This document shows positions 34,641 to 45,347 of a DNA stretch of 64,000 nucleotides, in pieces (positions within the stretch are counted from its first letter, which is position 1; every line of letters begins with the position of its first letter). The position numbers and the translations under genes are program-made. The stretch is taken from the NCBI GenBank assembly GCA_030765045.1, contig CM060966.1, positions 66,151,921 to 66,215,920 on the forward strand, written 5' to 3'. This DNA is from Tenodera sinensis. Lineage: Eukaryota > Arthropoda > Insecta > Mantodea > Mantidae. Below the pieces are notes generated by a model that did no database searches, was not told the DNA's origin, and saw nothing but the letters and a program-made list of their open reading frames with translations.

Positions 34641-36212
34641 CGGGTTTCGAGGTGAAGAGTTTGGTTAGTGGTGAGGAGTGGAGCAGAGAGAATTTTTTTG
34701 AGGAAGAGGTTTTGGAGGGTTTGGAGTTGTTTCAGGGCAGTTTTGGAGGCATTAGCCCAGGCGACACACCCGTACAGGACCACCGAAAGAATAAAATACC
34801 TATATAGTATCAGTTTTGACTTCAGTCGCAACTGTTTACTACGGAAGTTGGGGGCGCACAACTTTAGCCGCTGTCTGCCTTTATTGGCGCTGTTTTTTAT
34901 GTGGGTGGACCAACACATTGTGCGGTCCAAGGTGACACCTAAGTATTTAACTTGCTGACGGCAGTGCAATATTTGACCACCAACCGTTAGGTCCATTGCC
35001 AAGGTGTGATGCCGCTTAGAGAAATGAATCAGCTGGCATTTGTCGGGATTAATTTTGATTTTCCAGCCATGTTGCCATGAGAGGAAGTTGTTCACATAAC
35101 GCTGCATTTCTGCAAAGCCGAAACGTGGATTTCTATGGTGGTTGTATATTGCAGTGTCGTCAGCATACATGGCGACCTTGCATCTGGCGTCCACTGGGAA
35201 GTCATTAGTGAATAATATGTACAGGAAAGGGGACATTATTGCCCCTTATGGGACGCCAGCCCGCATCACTCGCTCCCGTGAAGAAGAGCGGCCCACTTGG
35301 ACGTAAACCTGCCGTTTTTTCTAGAAAATTGTGCAGCAAGTATAGATAATTTTGAAGAGCCGGGAAATTGTGGTGCAGTTTGTAAATGAGGCCATTGTGC
35401 CAGCACCGGTCAAATGCGGCTTCTACGTCCAGAAATAGCGCCAACGTTGAAGCCCCACTGTTAAATTGCTCTGTTACGTCATCAGTTAGTCTGAGGAGCT
35501 GTAGTTCAGTGGAATGTCCTTTTCTAAAGCCAAATTGTGAATTTGAGAGTTCATGTGTTGCCGAGACTTGTTTATGTAGTCGAGAAAGGATATATTTTTC
35601 GAGAAATTTACCAATATTAGACAAAAGACTAATGGAGCGGTAGTTTTGTGGTTGTATGGTGCTTTTCCCTTGCTTTGGGACCATGATAACCTTAGCTCGT
35701 TTCCAAGTAGAGGGGAAATAGCCTTGCTGCAAACAGGCGTTAAATATCTTTGTTAGTTGCACCAGAGCTTTTCTCGGGAGATGCTTAAGTTCCTCATTAG
35801 TCACTTTGTCTGGGCCGGCAGCTGTCCCATTAGGCAATTTCCTAATGAGCTTGAAAACTTCCTGTGGTGTTATGATGGGTTCTATTTCACGGTTGGTCAC
35901 TGGGTTTTCGGTGAATCTGTCTTGGAGACAGTCAGCGAAGACCTCGGCTTTCTCCTCTTCGGAGAAGTGCAGGCCGTCTTGAGTGTGCAGCGCCTCAGTT
36001 GTGGAGCTAACGCTCGTGGAAACTTTGAAAGCCTTTAGTAATTTCCACAAAGAAATGTCCGAATGGGTGGTACTCAGCATTTTGTTTTCCCACTGTTCAA
36101 TTTTGTTGATTTTAATTTGTTGCCGAATGACGTTGCGTAGCCATTTTGCTAGTACTTTATATTCAGGCTGTCGTGTGTATCGCCACAGTTTTGTCAAGCG
36201 CCGTCTCCGCAA
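34641..36212 (-). pseudogene. LINE family B copy B3: inverted RT segment
   Basis: Minus strand. 36212-35205 encodes the pre-RT linker and RT (YRSISLLSNIGKFLEKYIL, QFGFRKGHSTELQLLRL, LFLDVEAAFDRCW). A frame change falls near 35310. 35236-34641 has MSPFLYILF, the active site YADDTAIYNHHRNPRFG and the thumb (VTLDRTMCWSTHIKN). The endonuclease and the 3' end are both missing. It meets the plus-strand B2 piece head-on at 34640 and starts right where family A copy A2 ends. Confidence 0.9.
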
Positions 36213-36217
36213 AAACC

Positions 36218-36592
36218 CGAGACCAGAGACACCAAAGGCAGTTCGAGTCGAGTGGGGAAGCTATTCCCCCACCCGAGTGTCTTTACCGCAGTACCTAGCC
36301 ATTATACGGCTTAACCTGTGCTATACTATGGTAGTTTGGTCTACAGGGATTTAATACTTCTGGGAATGTTTATGGGATCAGGGGTATTTATAGGGGCGAG
36401 ATGGATGGTTGGTAGGGATTGGTCCGTGAGCGGGCAGTGCCCGGCTGCTGATTGGCTGTTTAGTCAATCAGGTGACGCGCTAATCCCCACCAGGGTTCTG
36501 GCCGTCAGTCACTCACTGAGAGGTGATCTGAATTTGGCATTTTACTCTGTTTCAAGTAGAGATTTTGAATTTCGCCTTTCCCATCTTTTAAA
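36218..36592 (-). promoter_or_regulatory. LINE family A copy A2: 3' UTR with promoter-like block
   Basis: Minus-strand counterpart of 31851-32222. ATTGG (CCAAT on the minus strand) at 36451-36455 and 36418-36422, TATTTATA (TATAAATA) at 36385-36392. Sequence has drifted from copies A1 and A4 but these motifs remain. Confidence 0.6.
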
Positions 36593-39276
36593 TTAGACCG
36601 TTGGACTTAAGATGTCCTTCGGCAATTTTTTAGATGGTAGTCGGCGCGGCTGTCTCTGGTCATATTGTCCCAGAGTGTTCACCAGTGGGTTAGGGTGGTT
36701 CTGGAATTTATTGTACATTGTTCGAGCGGGGGTTTTAATCACGTCGACAATGTACGGGATGCCGGAATGTTCGTGAAGGATGTGGGCAGGAAATTTCCAA
36801 CCAGTATCGTAGATCATCCTTAATGCCCGATTCAGCAACGTCTGGAGTCTGATGAAGGTGGACTTTGCCACCACTCCCCAGATCTCGCATCCCTACAGGA
36901 TCAGAGGCGGGATAATTGCACGATACAGCTGGAGCTTCAGGCGAATGGGCATGGTTTTGGAGCTGAGGATGGGATACAACTGCCGGAGGGCTGCGTGACC
37001 TTGTAGTACTTTGCCCCTGACGTAATGCCTATACGTTAGCCGCCGGTCCAACGTGACTCCGAGATACTTCGCCGTAGTGACCCAGGGGATCTGACGGCGC
37101 CGAAGCGCGACGTCCTGCGGGAGCCGGTTTGCCAGCGTGTTGGCCAGGAGAATTGCAGAGCTTTTCTCCGGGTTAATAGACATGCGCCAGTTCTCGCACC
37201 ATTTACTGATGGCACAGAGGTGGGCTTGTACTTGACGGTAGCTGTAGCGCGGGTTCTTGTTAGTTGCGAAGATCATAAGATCGTCCGCATAATGACAGAT
37301 GTGAGTGTTGGGGTGCGTTGGGAGATCGGCCATGTAAGCATTAAAGGGGGCCGGTGACAGTACACAGCCCTCGGGAACTCCTGCGCCAATGGGCCTTTCT
37401 CGGGAAAATGAACCCTCCACTTTCACTCGGAAGCTACGTTCCTGTAGGAAACTAGCCACCAAGTAAATGTATGGAGAGGGGATTTCGTGCTGTATGAGCT
37501 TGAAGATAAGCCCTTCGTGCCAGGTGGTAGAGAACGCCTTTTCCACGTCAAGCAACACTGCCACCGTTTTGGCCCTATCCTGGTAAGCCAGGGAAGCCTT
37601 TTCGGCTACTCGCAGTAGTTGCTCGGTTGTGGAATGGTCAGAACGAAAACCAAACTGATGTTCCGGTAGGAGGCCTTTTTCCTCTAAAAGAGGTCTAAGG
37701 CGGGTCAGGAACAGTTTCTCGAAAACTTTCGAGATAACTGGTAGGAGACTGATGGAACGGTAACCAGAAGGAAAGATCGGATTCTTGCCCGGCTTCAACA
37801 CGGATACCACACGTGCCCTCTTCCAGACTTCCGGAAAATGGCGCATGCTTAGGCACGCGTTGTAGATCCGAGTCAAGTGCATCACGGCTCTAAAGGGAAG
37901 GTGCTGGAGCATTTCCGCTGTTACACGGTCCTGCCCAGGGGCTTTTCTAGGTTTTAGGTTTTGGATGGTGTTAGTTACCTCGCGAGGTGTAACTATCGGG
38001 ATGTGGAAATCCTCGTGGCCCGCAGGTCCGACTTCTAGGAAGTCTTCTACTGCTTGTTCCACGAGGTCAGTATGATCGTCGTTCTGAGGGTCGGCTCTAG
38101 GCTGAAATTGAGTTTCCAGATAGTCTGCTAGCGCCTCTGGTTTTTCCCTCGGTTCAAAAACAAGTCTTCCCCGAGGGCTATGCACAGGGTGCTGGTGTAC
38201 AGTCTTATCTTTCCTCAAGCCTCGGACGATGCGCCATGGTTTCCTCTTCTGGAGGTTTACGTGACGCAACGTGTTTTCCCAAGCTGCTTGCCTATGTTTT
38301 CTTAGGAGTCCTCTCACCTGGGATTTGAACCTCTGGTGTATTACTCCTATTCTAGGATGACGGAATCTCTGCCATAGCCTTCTAACAGCGTTTTTCGCTT
38401 GAATGAGGCGTTTCAGTGGGACAGGGATAGCTGTAGGGTCTGGTGCGTCGGTAGGAATGCGGTGCGTATGAGCACGCACCGCATTTAGGACAGGTTGAGA
38501 ACCCCGTGGCTGCCTCCTCGAGAGTCTCTATCGAGTCTATTCGAGGACTTGCTTCCACGGAGTTTTGGAGGGCTAGGACGGCTGCATCCCAGTCGACTTC
38601 CTCAACCCAATCAGGCACTCCCAGCGCAGTTAGATTAACGTCTGAGTCGAATCTGATCGGAATCCAGGGCGTTAAACACCGAGAGATCCAGGTGAAATGT
38701 GATGTTCTTGGTGACAATGAAATCTACGACATCCGCGGCACCGCGTGCCGGGTAATATGTTGGACCTCTCGGCTTGTGTGCATGTAGGGCGGGGTTCCCG
38801 CTAATGAGACGGTATAGTCCCCGACTCTTCACGTTCTGGGTGCGGCTGTGCCAGATTGGGTGTTTAGCGTTGAAGTCGCCTGCAATACAAACCCTGTGGT
38901 GTAGGTCCAGGAGTGCCGTGATGTCCGCTTCATAGAAGCGCCCGTCCGGAGGATCATATACCGCTACAAGTACCACGTCGCCGCCGCCTAAGGATAGCCT
39001 TATGGCGGTTGCCTCTAGGTGTTGTAGCGGAGGAATGGTAACAGGAATGTGTGTGAGATGGTTCTTTATGAAAATGGCAGTACCACCGCCCTGTCGGCCG
39101 ACCCGATCAGACCGATGGGCGACGTAACTTGGCAGACTGAACTGTACACCGGCGTGCAAGTGTGTTTCACAGATCATAAGGATATCAATCCCATGGCTAT
39201 CCACAAACTCTAACAGGCCCGGTCTCTGCTCTCTAGCTCCATTTGCGTTCCAGAACGCAGCTCTAAATGAACGCAC
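36593..39276 (-). pseudogene. LINE family A copy A2: ORF2 (endonuclease and RT)
   Basis: Minus strand, the longest family A ORF2 in the window. 39276-38635 is the EEP endonuclease (FWNANGAREQRPGL, ICETHL, GRQGGGTAIF, AGDFNAKHPIWHS). A frame change near 38650 falls in the SDHNP motif. 38717-38382 and 38479-36893 carry the linker and RT with YRSISLLPVISKVFEKLFL, QFGFRSDHSTTEQLL and active site YADDLMIF. Stop at 36893 (the codon before GCEIW). 36874-36593 completes the C terminus to a natural stop. The ORF2 start that overlaps the ORF1 stop in copy A1 is mutated here (TAAATTGCG). Three lesions in 2.7 kb. Confidence 0.92.
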
Positions 39277-39291
39277 ATTTCTATGCGCAAT

Positions 39292-39492
39292 TTAAGAGCT
39301 TATGGAGTTAGCGTAGAGTTCCTTGGCCGTTTGAAGCACTACGAGGTGCTTCTTCATAGCCGATAGTTCGGGGTTGAGGATTTGTTCCCTGCAGCTCCGT
39401 AGAATGGGGAGGGAACGTTGTAGTAGGTCCGCAAACCAAGTTACCAGTTCAATAAACTCCGCCATGTCCTCTGAGCCAAAGGCGTATCCCAA
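39292..39492 (-). pseudogene. LINE family A copy A2: ORF1 C terminus
   Basis: 66 codons ending LQTAKELYANSISS, matching the last part of A1 ORF1 (LQTAKDLYSNSTSS). The copy is 5'-truncated at about 39492, where the 3' end of a family C-like element begins. Confidence 0.85.
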
Positions 39493-39494
39493 GA

Positions 39495-40795
39495 CTTGTG
39501 ACTGAGTGCTTATTCGTGGTTTTTTAAGGGTACTTAAGGGCTAATATTACCCTGGGTTTATCTCACCCAGGGCTTATTGGCCCTATGGCTGTTTCAGGGG
39601 TGTACCCTCTTCAGCCGCGGGTTAGTTTTTTGTGGATATTTTTATTAATTCTTAGGTTACACTATAATAGGTATGAACAATTTATACAATGCAATAAAAT
39701 GAGGAAAAAACACTAATACTAGACTTAAACTTAATATTGGTGTTGGTTCTTATGCTACAATTGGTGAAATTTGTGTTGTGTTTGTTCTTGGATTACACAT
39801 TTAATTAACATTGTTGTCTGAAAGAAGCTTAACTTATGAGCATGTTGAGCGTATTTAGATGGTCATGTATTCTTTGTTCTTCTTCTTCTTCTTTGGCTTT
39901 TTTGTGTGTTTCTATTAGTGTGATGATGGGTGGTGCTTGGCTTGAGGTTTTCTTTTAGTTGCTGGCGTTGTGAATTAGCTGTTGTCTATGTGGCCTGGCG
40001 TCTGCGTTGGCTATGTCCTTGATTGCTTGCTTTTTGATGTGGTCGTATAGTGGAGTTGTTCTGCAGTCTTCGTATAGGGTGGCTGTCCTGTGCCATGGAG
40101 GGAGTCTGTTGGCGATTCTCAAGCACTTTCTTTCAATCTCTTGAAGGTGGTTTATGATGGTTGGTGTCGCTAGTGGGTAGGTGGCGATGGCGGCGTATGT
40201 GAAGTATGCTCTGACGATGGTTTTGTAGAGCTGGTTAAGGATAGGTGTCGATAGTCCGATATTTCCAATTTTGGATAAATAATGTAGGGTGGAGATAGCA
40301 TTTTTGGCCTGTGTTATTTTCTGGTTGAAGTGGGTTTTCATCTGGAGCGTGATGCCTAGGTACTTTACTGTGGTTTTGGTGGATATGTGGTGGTTTTTTA
40401 ATTTGATCTTGGCTTCTCGGTGCTTCAGTTTTATCTTACCTCGGAATAGGATGGCTTGTGTTTTGCTTGCATTTACTGTGAGTCTCCATTTGTCTGCCCA
40501 CTTCGTGAATATTTTAAGTTGTTTTTCAAGTCTTGGTTGTGCGTTACGTAGTCTAGGTGCAGTGCTCAGGTGGGCAGTGTCGTCGGCGTATTGTTCAAGT
40601 CTAATGGTTGGGTATATTGGTTGGGGAGTGTCGGAGATGTAGATATTGTATAGTAGCCCAGAGATGGCACTACCTTGCGGGGTTCCAGCTTGGAGTCTTA
40701 TTGTTTCTGATAGTGTGTTATTAATTTTTATTTTTGCGGTTCTGTCGTGGAGGAAGCTTGCAGTCCAGCGTGTTATTTTTGTAGGTATTCCTAGA
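39495..40795 (-). pseudogene. LINE family C' fragment: RT second half and 3' UTR
   Basis: Minus strand 40800-39955 encodes 281 residues: TLGIPTKITRWTASFLHDRT, AGTPQGSAISGLLYNIYI, active site QYADDTAHLS, and the thumb TVKYLGITLQMK. It ends at a natural stop and a 3' UTR of about 450 bp follows, including GGGTGAGATAAACCCAGGG, a likely hairpin. The open frame is uninterrupted over its whole length, so the copy is younger than its neighbours or conserved by chance. It is similar to, but distinct from, the family C element at 43440-48778. Its 5' side was broken by a family B insertion. Confidence 0.88.
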
Positions 40796-41925
40796 GTCAA
40801 CTTAAACTTATTTTATTAACTAATATATTTGCCTGGTGCCGGTACAAAGGGGCCCGGCTTATAGGCTCAAATTTACATTATATACAGTTAACAGTTTTAA
40901 ATGGGCACTCTGGTTTTCTGTTTTCCACAACAAAAACCCATACGGTGAGCAGCCTTAGCTCACCGAGAACAGTTTTAGACTGTATTTTCAGTCTTTATGT
41001 TTGTCCTTTTTTTTTAAAAGTTTTTTTTATGTACACTGATCCATACGCTCACTCACTCCTGGGCATACCACACTTATGTCCCATCACACGCACACACACA
41101 CAAACACACGCTCGTATATACATATTTACACTGCACTATATACACTTCACTATTTACAGTTTTTCCGCAGTTTTCCTGTGCGGCCAGGTTGCAGCTCCTG
41201 TGGCGTTTCCGAGGCACAGACCTCTTCCGGAGTGCGTGGCCTAGGGCCTGGGTTGCATGGGTGCGCATCAGTCGGCGAGCCATGCAATGTCTAGAGCATT
41301 TTAATTCTAACATGTTTACGATGCTTTGGTTCGCCCTTGCCAATATTGGCAATCATGTCATTTTGGTGATTCCTGATGCCCACCCACGCGACAGTGGCTC
41401 TTTTTGTTATTGCCTCGGGAATGGATGAGATCTGGGTTTCCTGGTGAAGGGTTTGGTTAGTGGTTAGGATGGGAGCATAGAGGATTTTCCGGAGGGAGAG
41501 GTTTTGGAGGGTTTGGATAGTCTTCAGGGCGGCGTTTGCCCAGGCCACACACGCGTAAAGAACCACTGACAGGATGAAAGCTTTACACAGGACGAGTTTG
41601 GACTTCAATTGCAGCTGTTTGCTGCGGAAGATGGGGGCGCATAACTTTAGCCGCTGTCTGCCTTTGTTGGCGTTATTTTTTATGTGGGTGGACCAGCACA
41701 TTGTTCGGTCCAAGGTAACCCCTAAGTATTTAACTTGCCGACGACAGCGCAATACCTGACTACCGACCGTTAGGTCCATTGCCAAAGTGTGATGCCGCTT
41801 AGAGAAATGCATCAGCTGGCATTTGTCGGGATTAATTTTAATTTTCCAGCCATGTTGCCATGAGAGGAAGTTGTTAACATAACGTTGCATTTCTGCAAGG
41901 CCGAAACGTGGATTTCTATGGTGAT
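40796..41925 (-). mobile_element. LINE family B copy B4: 5'-truncated insertion with 11-bp TSD
   Basis: Minus strand. 41922-41291 encodes the RT thumb and C terminus from NHHRNPRFGLAEMQR to IANIGKGEPKHRKHV and a natural stop, without interruption. 41290-40796 is the 3' UTR with a CA repeat (near 41090) and ends AATAAAATAAGTTTAAGTTG. ACTCTAGGAAT follows on the minus strand at both ends (about 40786-40796 and 41926-41936), the target-site duplication in the family C' RT gene. The YADD motif itself falls just outside the truncated part. Confidence 0.85.
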
Positions 41926-41936
41926 TCCTAGAGTTC

Positions 41937-42555
41937 AAGTTCAAGTTATTTATTAGAAAAGTGTTGGCCTGGTGCCGGTACAATGGGCCCGGCTTACAGG
42001 CTATATTTAACATTTTTTTACATTTGGCTTTGTTTATATATACACTTTTTCGGTGTCTACAAAAAACCCATACGGTGACCATCTGTAGGTCACGAAGAAT
42101 AGTTTTCTTTTGTCTTTTGTCTGTTTCGTCTTTGGGTTATATCTACATATGTACATATTTACAAATTATATACAGACACATACACGCACGCATTCACCCA
42201 CACACACACTCGTACTACACATACACACACATCTTCACTGGGCACACCAGAAATATGCGTCCCAGCGCACTACACTATTTACACTATGTACACTGTCCCG
42301 CGGTGGCAGCTCCTGAATATTTTCCGAGGCGAGGGCCTCTGCCGGAACATGTTTGTGGCTTAGGGACGAGGTTGCGTGGACGCGCATTAGTCGGCGAGCC
42401 AAGCCGCTTCTAGAACATTTTTATCCCAGTATGTTTGCGGTGCTTCGGCTCGCCTTTGCCGATGTTAGCGATCACGTCATTTTCGTGGTTCCTAATGCGC
42501 GTCCATGCCGCCATTGCTCTTTTGTCTATTGCCTCCGGGATGAACGGGATATGGT
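41937..42555 (-). pseudogene. LINE family B copy B5: ORF2 C terminus and 3' UTR
   Basis: Minus strand. 42555-42417 encodes the last 45 residues (PEAIDKRAMAAWTRIRNHEN, IANIGKGEPKHRKH). Then a 3' UTR with CA repeats (near 42180) and CCCATACGGTGACC, ending AATAAATAACTTGAACTTGA. It abuts the ACTCTAGGAAT target of copy B4, so two family B ends were inserted at one spot. At its 5' side it is joined to a LINE ORF1 fragment. Confidence 0.8.
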
Positions 42556-43240
42556 GTTGTGGTGGTCCTATTTATTGAGCCAGTCTGTGATGACGGGCCA
42601 GCGCTGATTGGCTGCGCTTTTGCTGTTGCCTGGTTGGCTGTAGCAGCTGTTGCCTGGTTGGCTGAAGCAGCTGTTGCCTGATTGGCTGGTGCACTCTGTG
42701 GTGCATCCCGAGCTGGGGCTGTTGGTGGGGGAAGTTGGGCAACACTTTTGTTACCTGCCTCCACCATGGCTGTTTCTGGCTCTGCACTTACAGTCACATG
42801 AGCCTTTCTCCCCTTCCTCCTCTTTTTAGGAGGACGTTTGTCCTTTGTGGCAACACTGGGGGGTGGCACTGGATGTTCTGTGCCCACCTTTGGGGTGACG
42901 CTTGGGACTGGCGTTGTCTTTTGACTGACAACCTGGTTTTGTGGGGTTGCCTCTGCAATCTCGGCCTGTACTAGAGCACTTTCGTGCCCCGACATTACCT
43001 GTGCAAAGGACACCCCCTGTCGGATCTCTGGTACTTTGCCCTGTCTTCCTTGCATAATTGCAAGTCGCTTCGGGCAACCGCGATAGATGCCTATGTGGCT
43101 CCCGTCGCAGTTAGCGCACTTTTTATTATCCACTGGTTATCCTTCACCAGGTGTTCTCCTGCACAGCGAAGGCACTTGAGTTGCCTCTCACAAGCATGGC
43201 TCGAGTGGTGAAAGCCCAAGCAATTATAGCATTAAAAACC
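42556..43240 (-). pseudogene. Jockey-like LINE ORF1 fragment (family A relative, copy A3)
   Basis: Minus strand. A first knuckle-like sequence (LGFHHSSHACE) and CLRCAGEHLVKD lie upstream of 43133 in a decayed frame. 43133-42556 is open and has CANCDGSHIGIYRGC, then HESALVQAEIAEATP, a Lys/Arg patch (KDKRPPKKRRKGRK) and a run of three ANQATA-type heptads (42600-42690). The aligned region in A1 (20597-20804) shows the same order. The C terminus is lost where copy B5 begins. Confidence 0.82.
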
Positions 43241-43242
43241 CG

Positions 43243-43330
43243 AGATTTCAGATTCAGATTTGTTTATTAAACAATTGTGTCTGGGGCCCAGCTACGGGAA
43301 GCCGTCTCTTTTATACCAGGATCAGAGACG
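43243..43330 (-). repeat. Short LINE 3' end with hexamer tail
   Basis: Minus strand GTAGCTGGGCCCCAGACA, AATAAA, then AATCTGAATCTGAAATCT. The same style of end as family B copy B1. Only about 90 bp are present. Confidence 0.6.
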
Positions 43331-43428
43331 TCCCATTTGCCGATAGGCAAACAATAGCTGCCATGCTCCCCCCTCTACAGGTCACGCCCTCCCTCCATGT
43401 GCGACTATACATAGCGCGCTGGAAGACA
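43331..43428 (+). repeat. Module U copy 2
   Basis: 43350-43425 matches 20524-20596 inverted. It directly precedes the family C insertion; without that insertion it would be fused to the 5'-truncated family A copy A4 at 48790. Confidence 0.7.
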
Positions 43429-43439
43429 CAAGCCGAGTC
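43429..43439. repeat. Family C target-site duplication, left
   Basis: CAAGCCGAGTC, identical to 48779-48789. Confidence 0.88.
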
Positions 43440-43891
43440 AGCAGCAGTGGCAGAGCAGCAGCAGCAGCAACAACAGGTCGTCTCTCTCCGTCTCTCTTCG
43501 GGCAGCAGCAGCCGCCGGCAGGACCTCTCGGCCAGTCACTCTCAGCGTAGCAGCCGACGAGTCATCAGCTCACAGCTCTCGGCGATCTTCGCAGCACGGC
43601 ACAACACCACGACTAACCACTTTCCTTTACAGCCCTTGCGAAGATCTTCAAGAACTTCGAGATCTTCACCGGCCCTGCTCTCTTACCACATAGCCCACCC
43701 AACCTGAATTCCTCAACCACCCATCCCGTAGCCAGGTTTTACGCTCTTTGGGTCCTAGACCTTGCCAAAAGGACTGCAAAGTTCTGTAGTTTCCTTGGAA
43801 CTACACTTACGGCGGCTTTCAAAAAGTCAAGAGCAACAAACCGCGCTTATTAGCAGCTACTCCCACCTAACCTTAAACTACCTGGTCGAAA

Positions 43892-45207
43892 ATGCCTAAA
43901 ATACAGGCATCGACGGCCACTACCTCTAAACCCCCTCCCGACCCCAAGACCGCCACCGACCACAGCCACGTCCCGACAATAGCTTATAACACCCGGTCCC
44001 ATAACATAAGCTCAAGTAGCAGCGACTCACATGACACGAGCATTGAATCCACCACTGAACTAGGTAAGCGAATCGGCGCGCTTTCTCCCATTAAACCAAA
44101 ACCCCCATCAGCAATCCCCCCGTACCCCGAGGCTGTTATACGATCTATGTGAACAACTGTAGCCCCGACAAGCAGAGTGTCTGGCACGTCCGAGCACTCA
44201 TGCAAAAGCACCAGCAAGATCCAGATAACATCTTCCGAGCGCAAAGAATCCCCAACCCTAAATACACATTTGCGATCATCTTCAGAACACAACAAGCTGC
44301 TGTTACTTTTCAACAAGGTGTCCCCCCACACAACTTTGGCCGAGGAGCTCATTACTCCACTCAACTTACACAACAAGACACACCAAGAGCAACACATCAA
44401 ACAAGCAGGAAAACACTGACAGCCGTTCTCAAAAACATACCATATGACATCCCGGACGACACAATCTTACTAGACTTGCAGGAGAACTACCCAGAAATCT
44501 ACAGAGTGAGTCGGATAATAAGTAAGAACAGACCAACGCCTCTTGTCAGAATGTTCACCTCATGCGTCGCCACACTGAATACGCTTCTAGTACAGGGAGC
44601 CATTGTAGCACGTCAAATATTTCACGCAGAACCGTCCCGCACCACAGAAAGGCACATACCATGTAAAACATGTCAGAAATACGGACACCAAAGGACAGAG
44701 TGCCCTAACCAAGCAATCTGCTTCTACTGTGGAGATAAGGCAGATACTAGACGCTGTCTCCACAGCACGAAACACAACGCCTCATTCTGCGCCACATGCC
44801 GCCAAACCGGTCATTATACAGGACAGACCAGGTGCCCTATGTACCCGAGAGACCCCCCAACAACCACATCACAGATCGCAGAAACCAGGATATTTCCCCA
44901 CAACCTACCAACACCCCCCAAGCCAGCAGAACAAACACAATGGCAAGAAATAAAATTCCCCGTGATCCCTAGCAACAAAAAAGAAATAACATCCCGTGAA
45001 ACAGCCAGCCTATTAAAACAGGTAATAACACAAGCCGAGGAACAGCTGAAATCAGTGCAACAGCAAGTCACACAGATGCAGGAAAACATGAACAAATTCA
45101 TACAGCAAGTGACGAAGACACTGACGAGCCAAATCCTATCTACCATAATTCCCCCCCTCTACAACGCTACCCCCCCCCCCAAGTCAACGTACTACGCTGC
45201 TAAATAA
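43892..45207 (+). pseudogene. LINE family C ORF1 (CCHC protein), one frameshift
   Basis: ATG 43892 opens 86 codons (Ser/Thr/Pro-rich N terminus). The frame changes near 44145 and continues to 45207. An RRM/PRE_C2HC-like middle part (RKTLTAVLKNIPYDIPDDTI) is followed by knuckles CKTCQKYGHQRTEC and CATCRQTGHYTGQTRC, with a Cys-rich segment CFYCGDKADTRRC between them, and a C-terminal coiled coil (EEQLKSVQQQVTQMQENMNK). Binds element RNA in relatives. The family F ORF1 at 56193-57386 has the same plan. After 45207, 140 bp separate it from ORF2. Confidence 0.88.
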
Positions 45208-45347
45208 CATAGCACAAACAGCGCAAAGAACACTCAAAATGACGGTAAACACGGCCAAACTAGGCAACCAACTAGCCATTTTTATAAACGACGTACAACA
45301 ACAATAAACAGATCATATCAACCAAAACATACAAAAACACTACAGAA

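Noticed and set aside
32233..36212. Twin-priming (5' inversion) of a single family B insertion
   Set aside because: Twin priming leaves the 3' end of the element in forward orientation. Neither piece contains the 3' UTR or tail.
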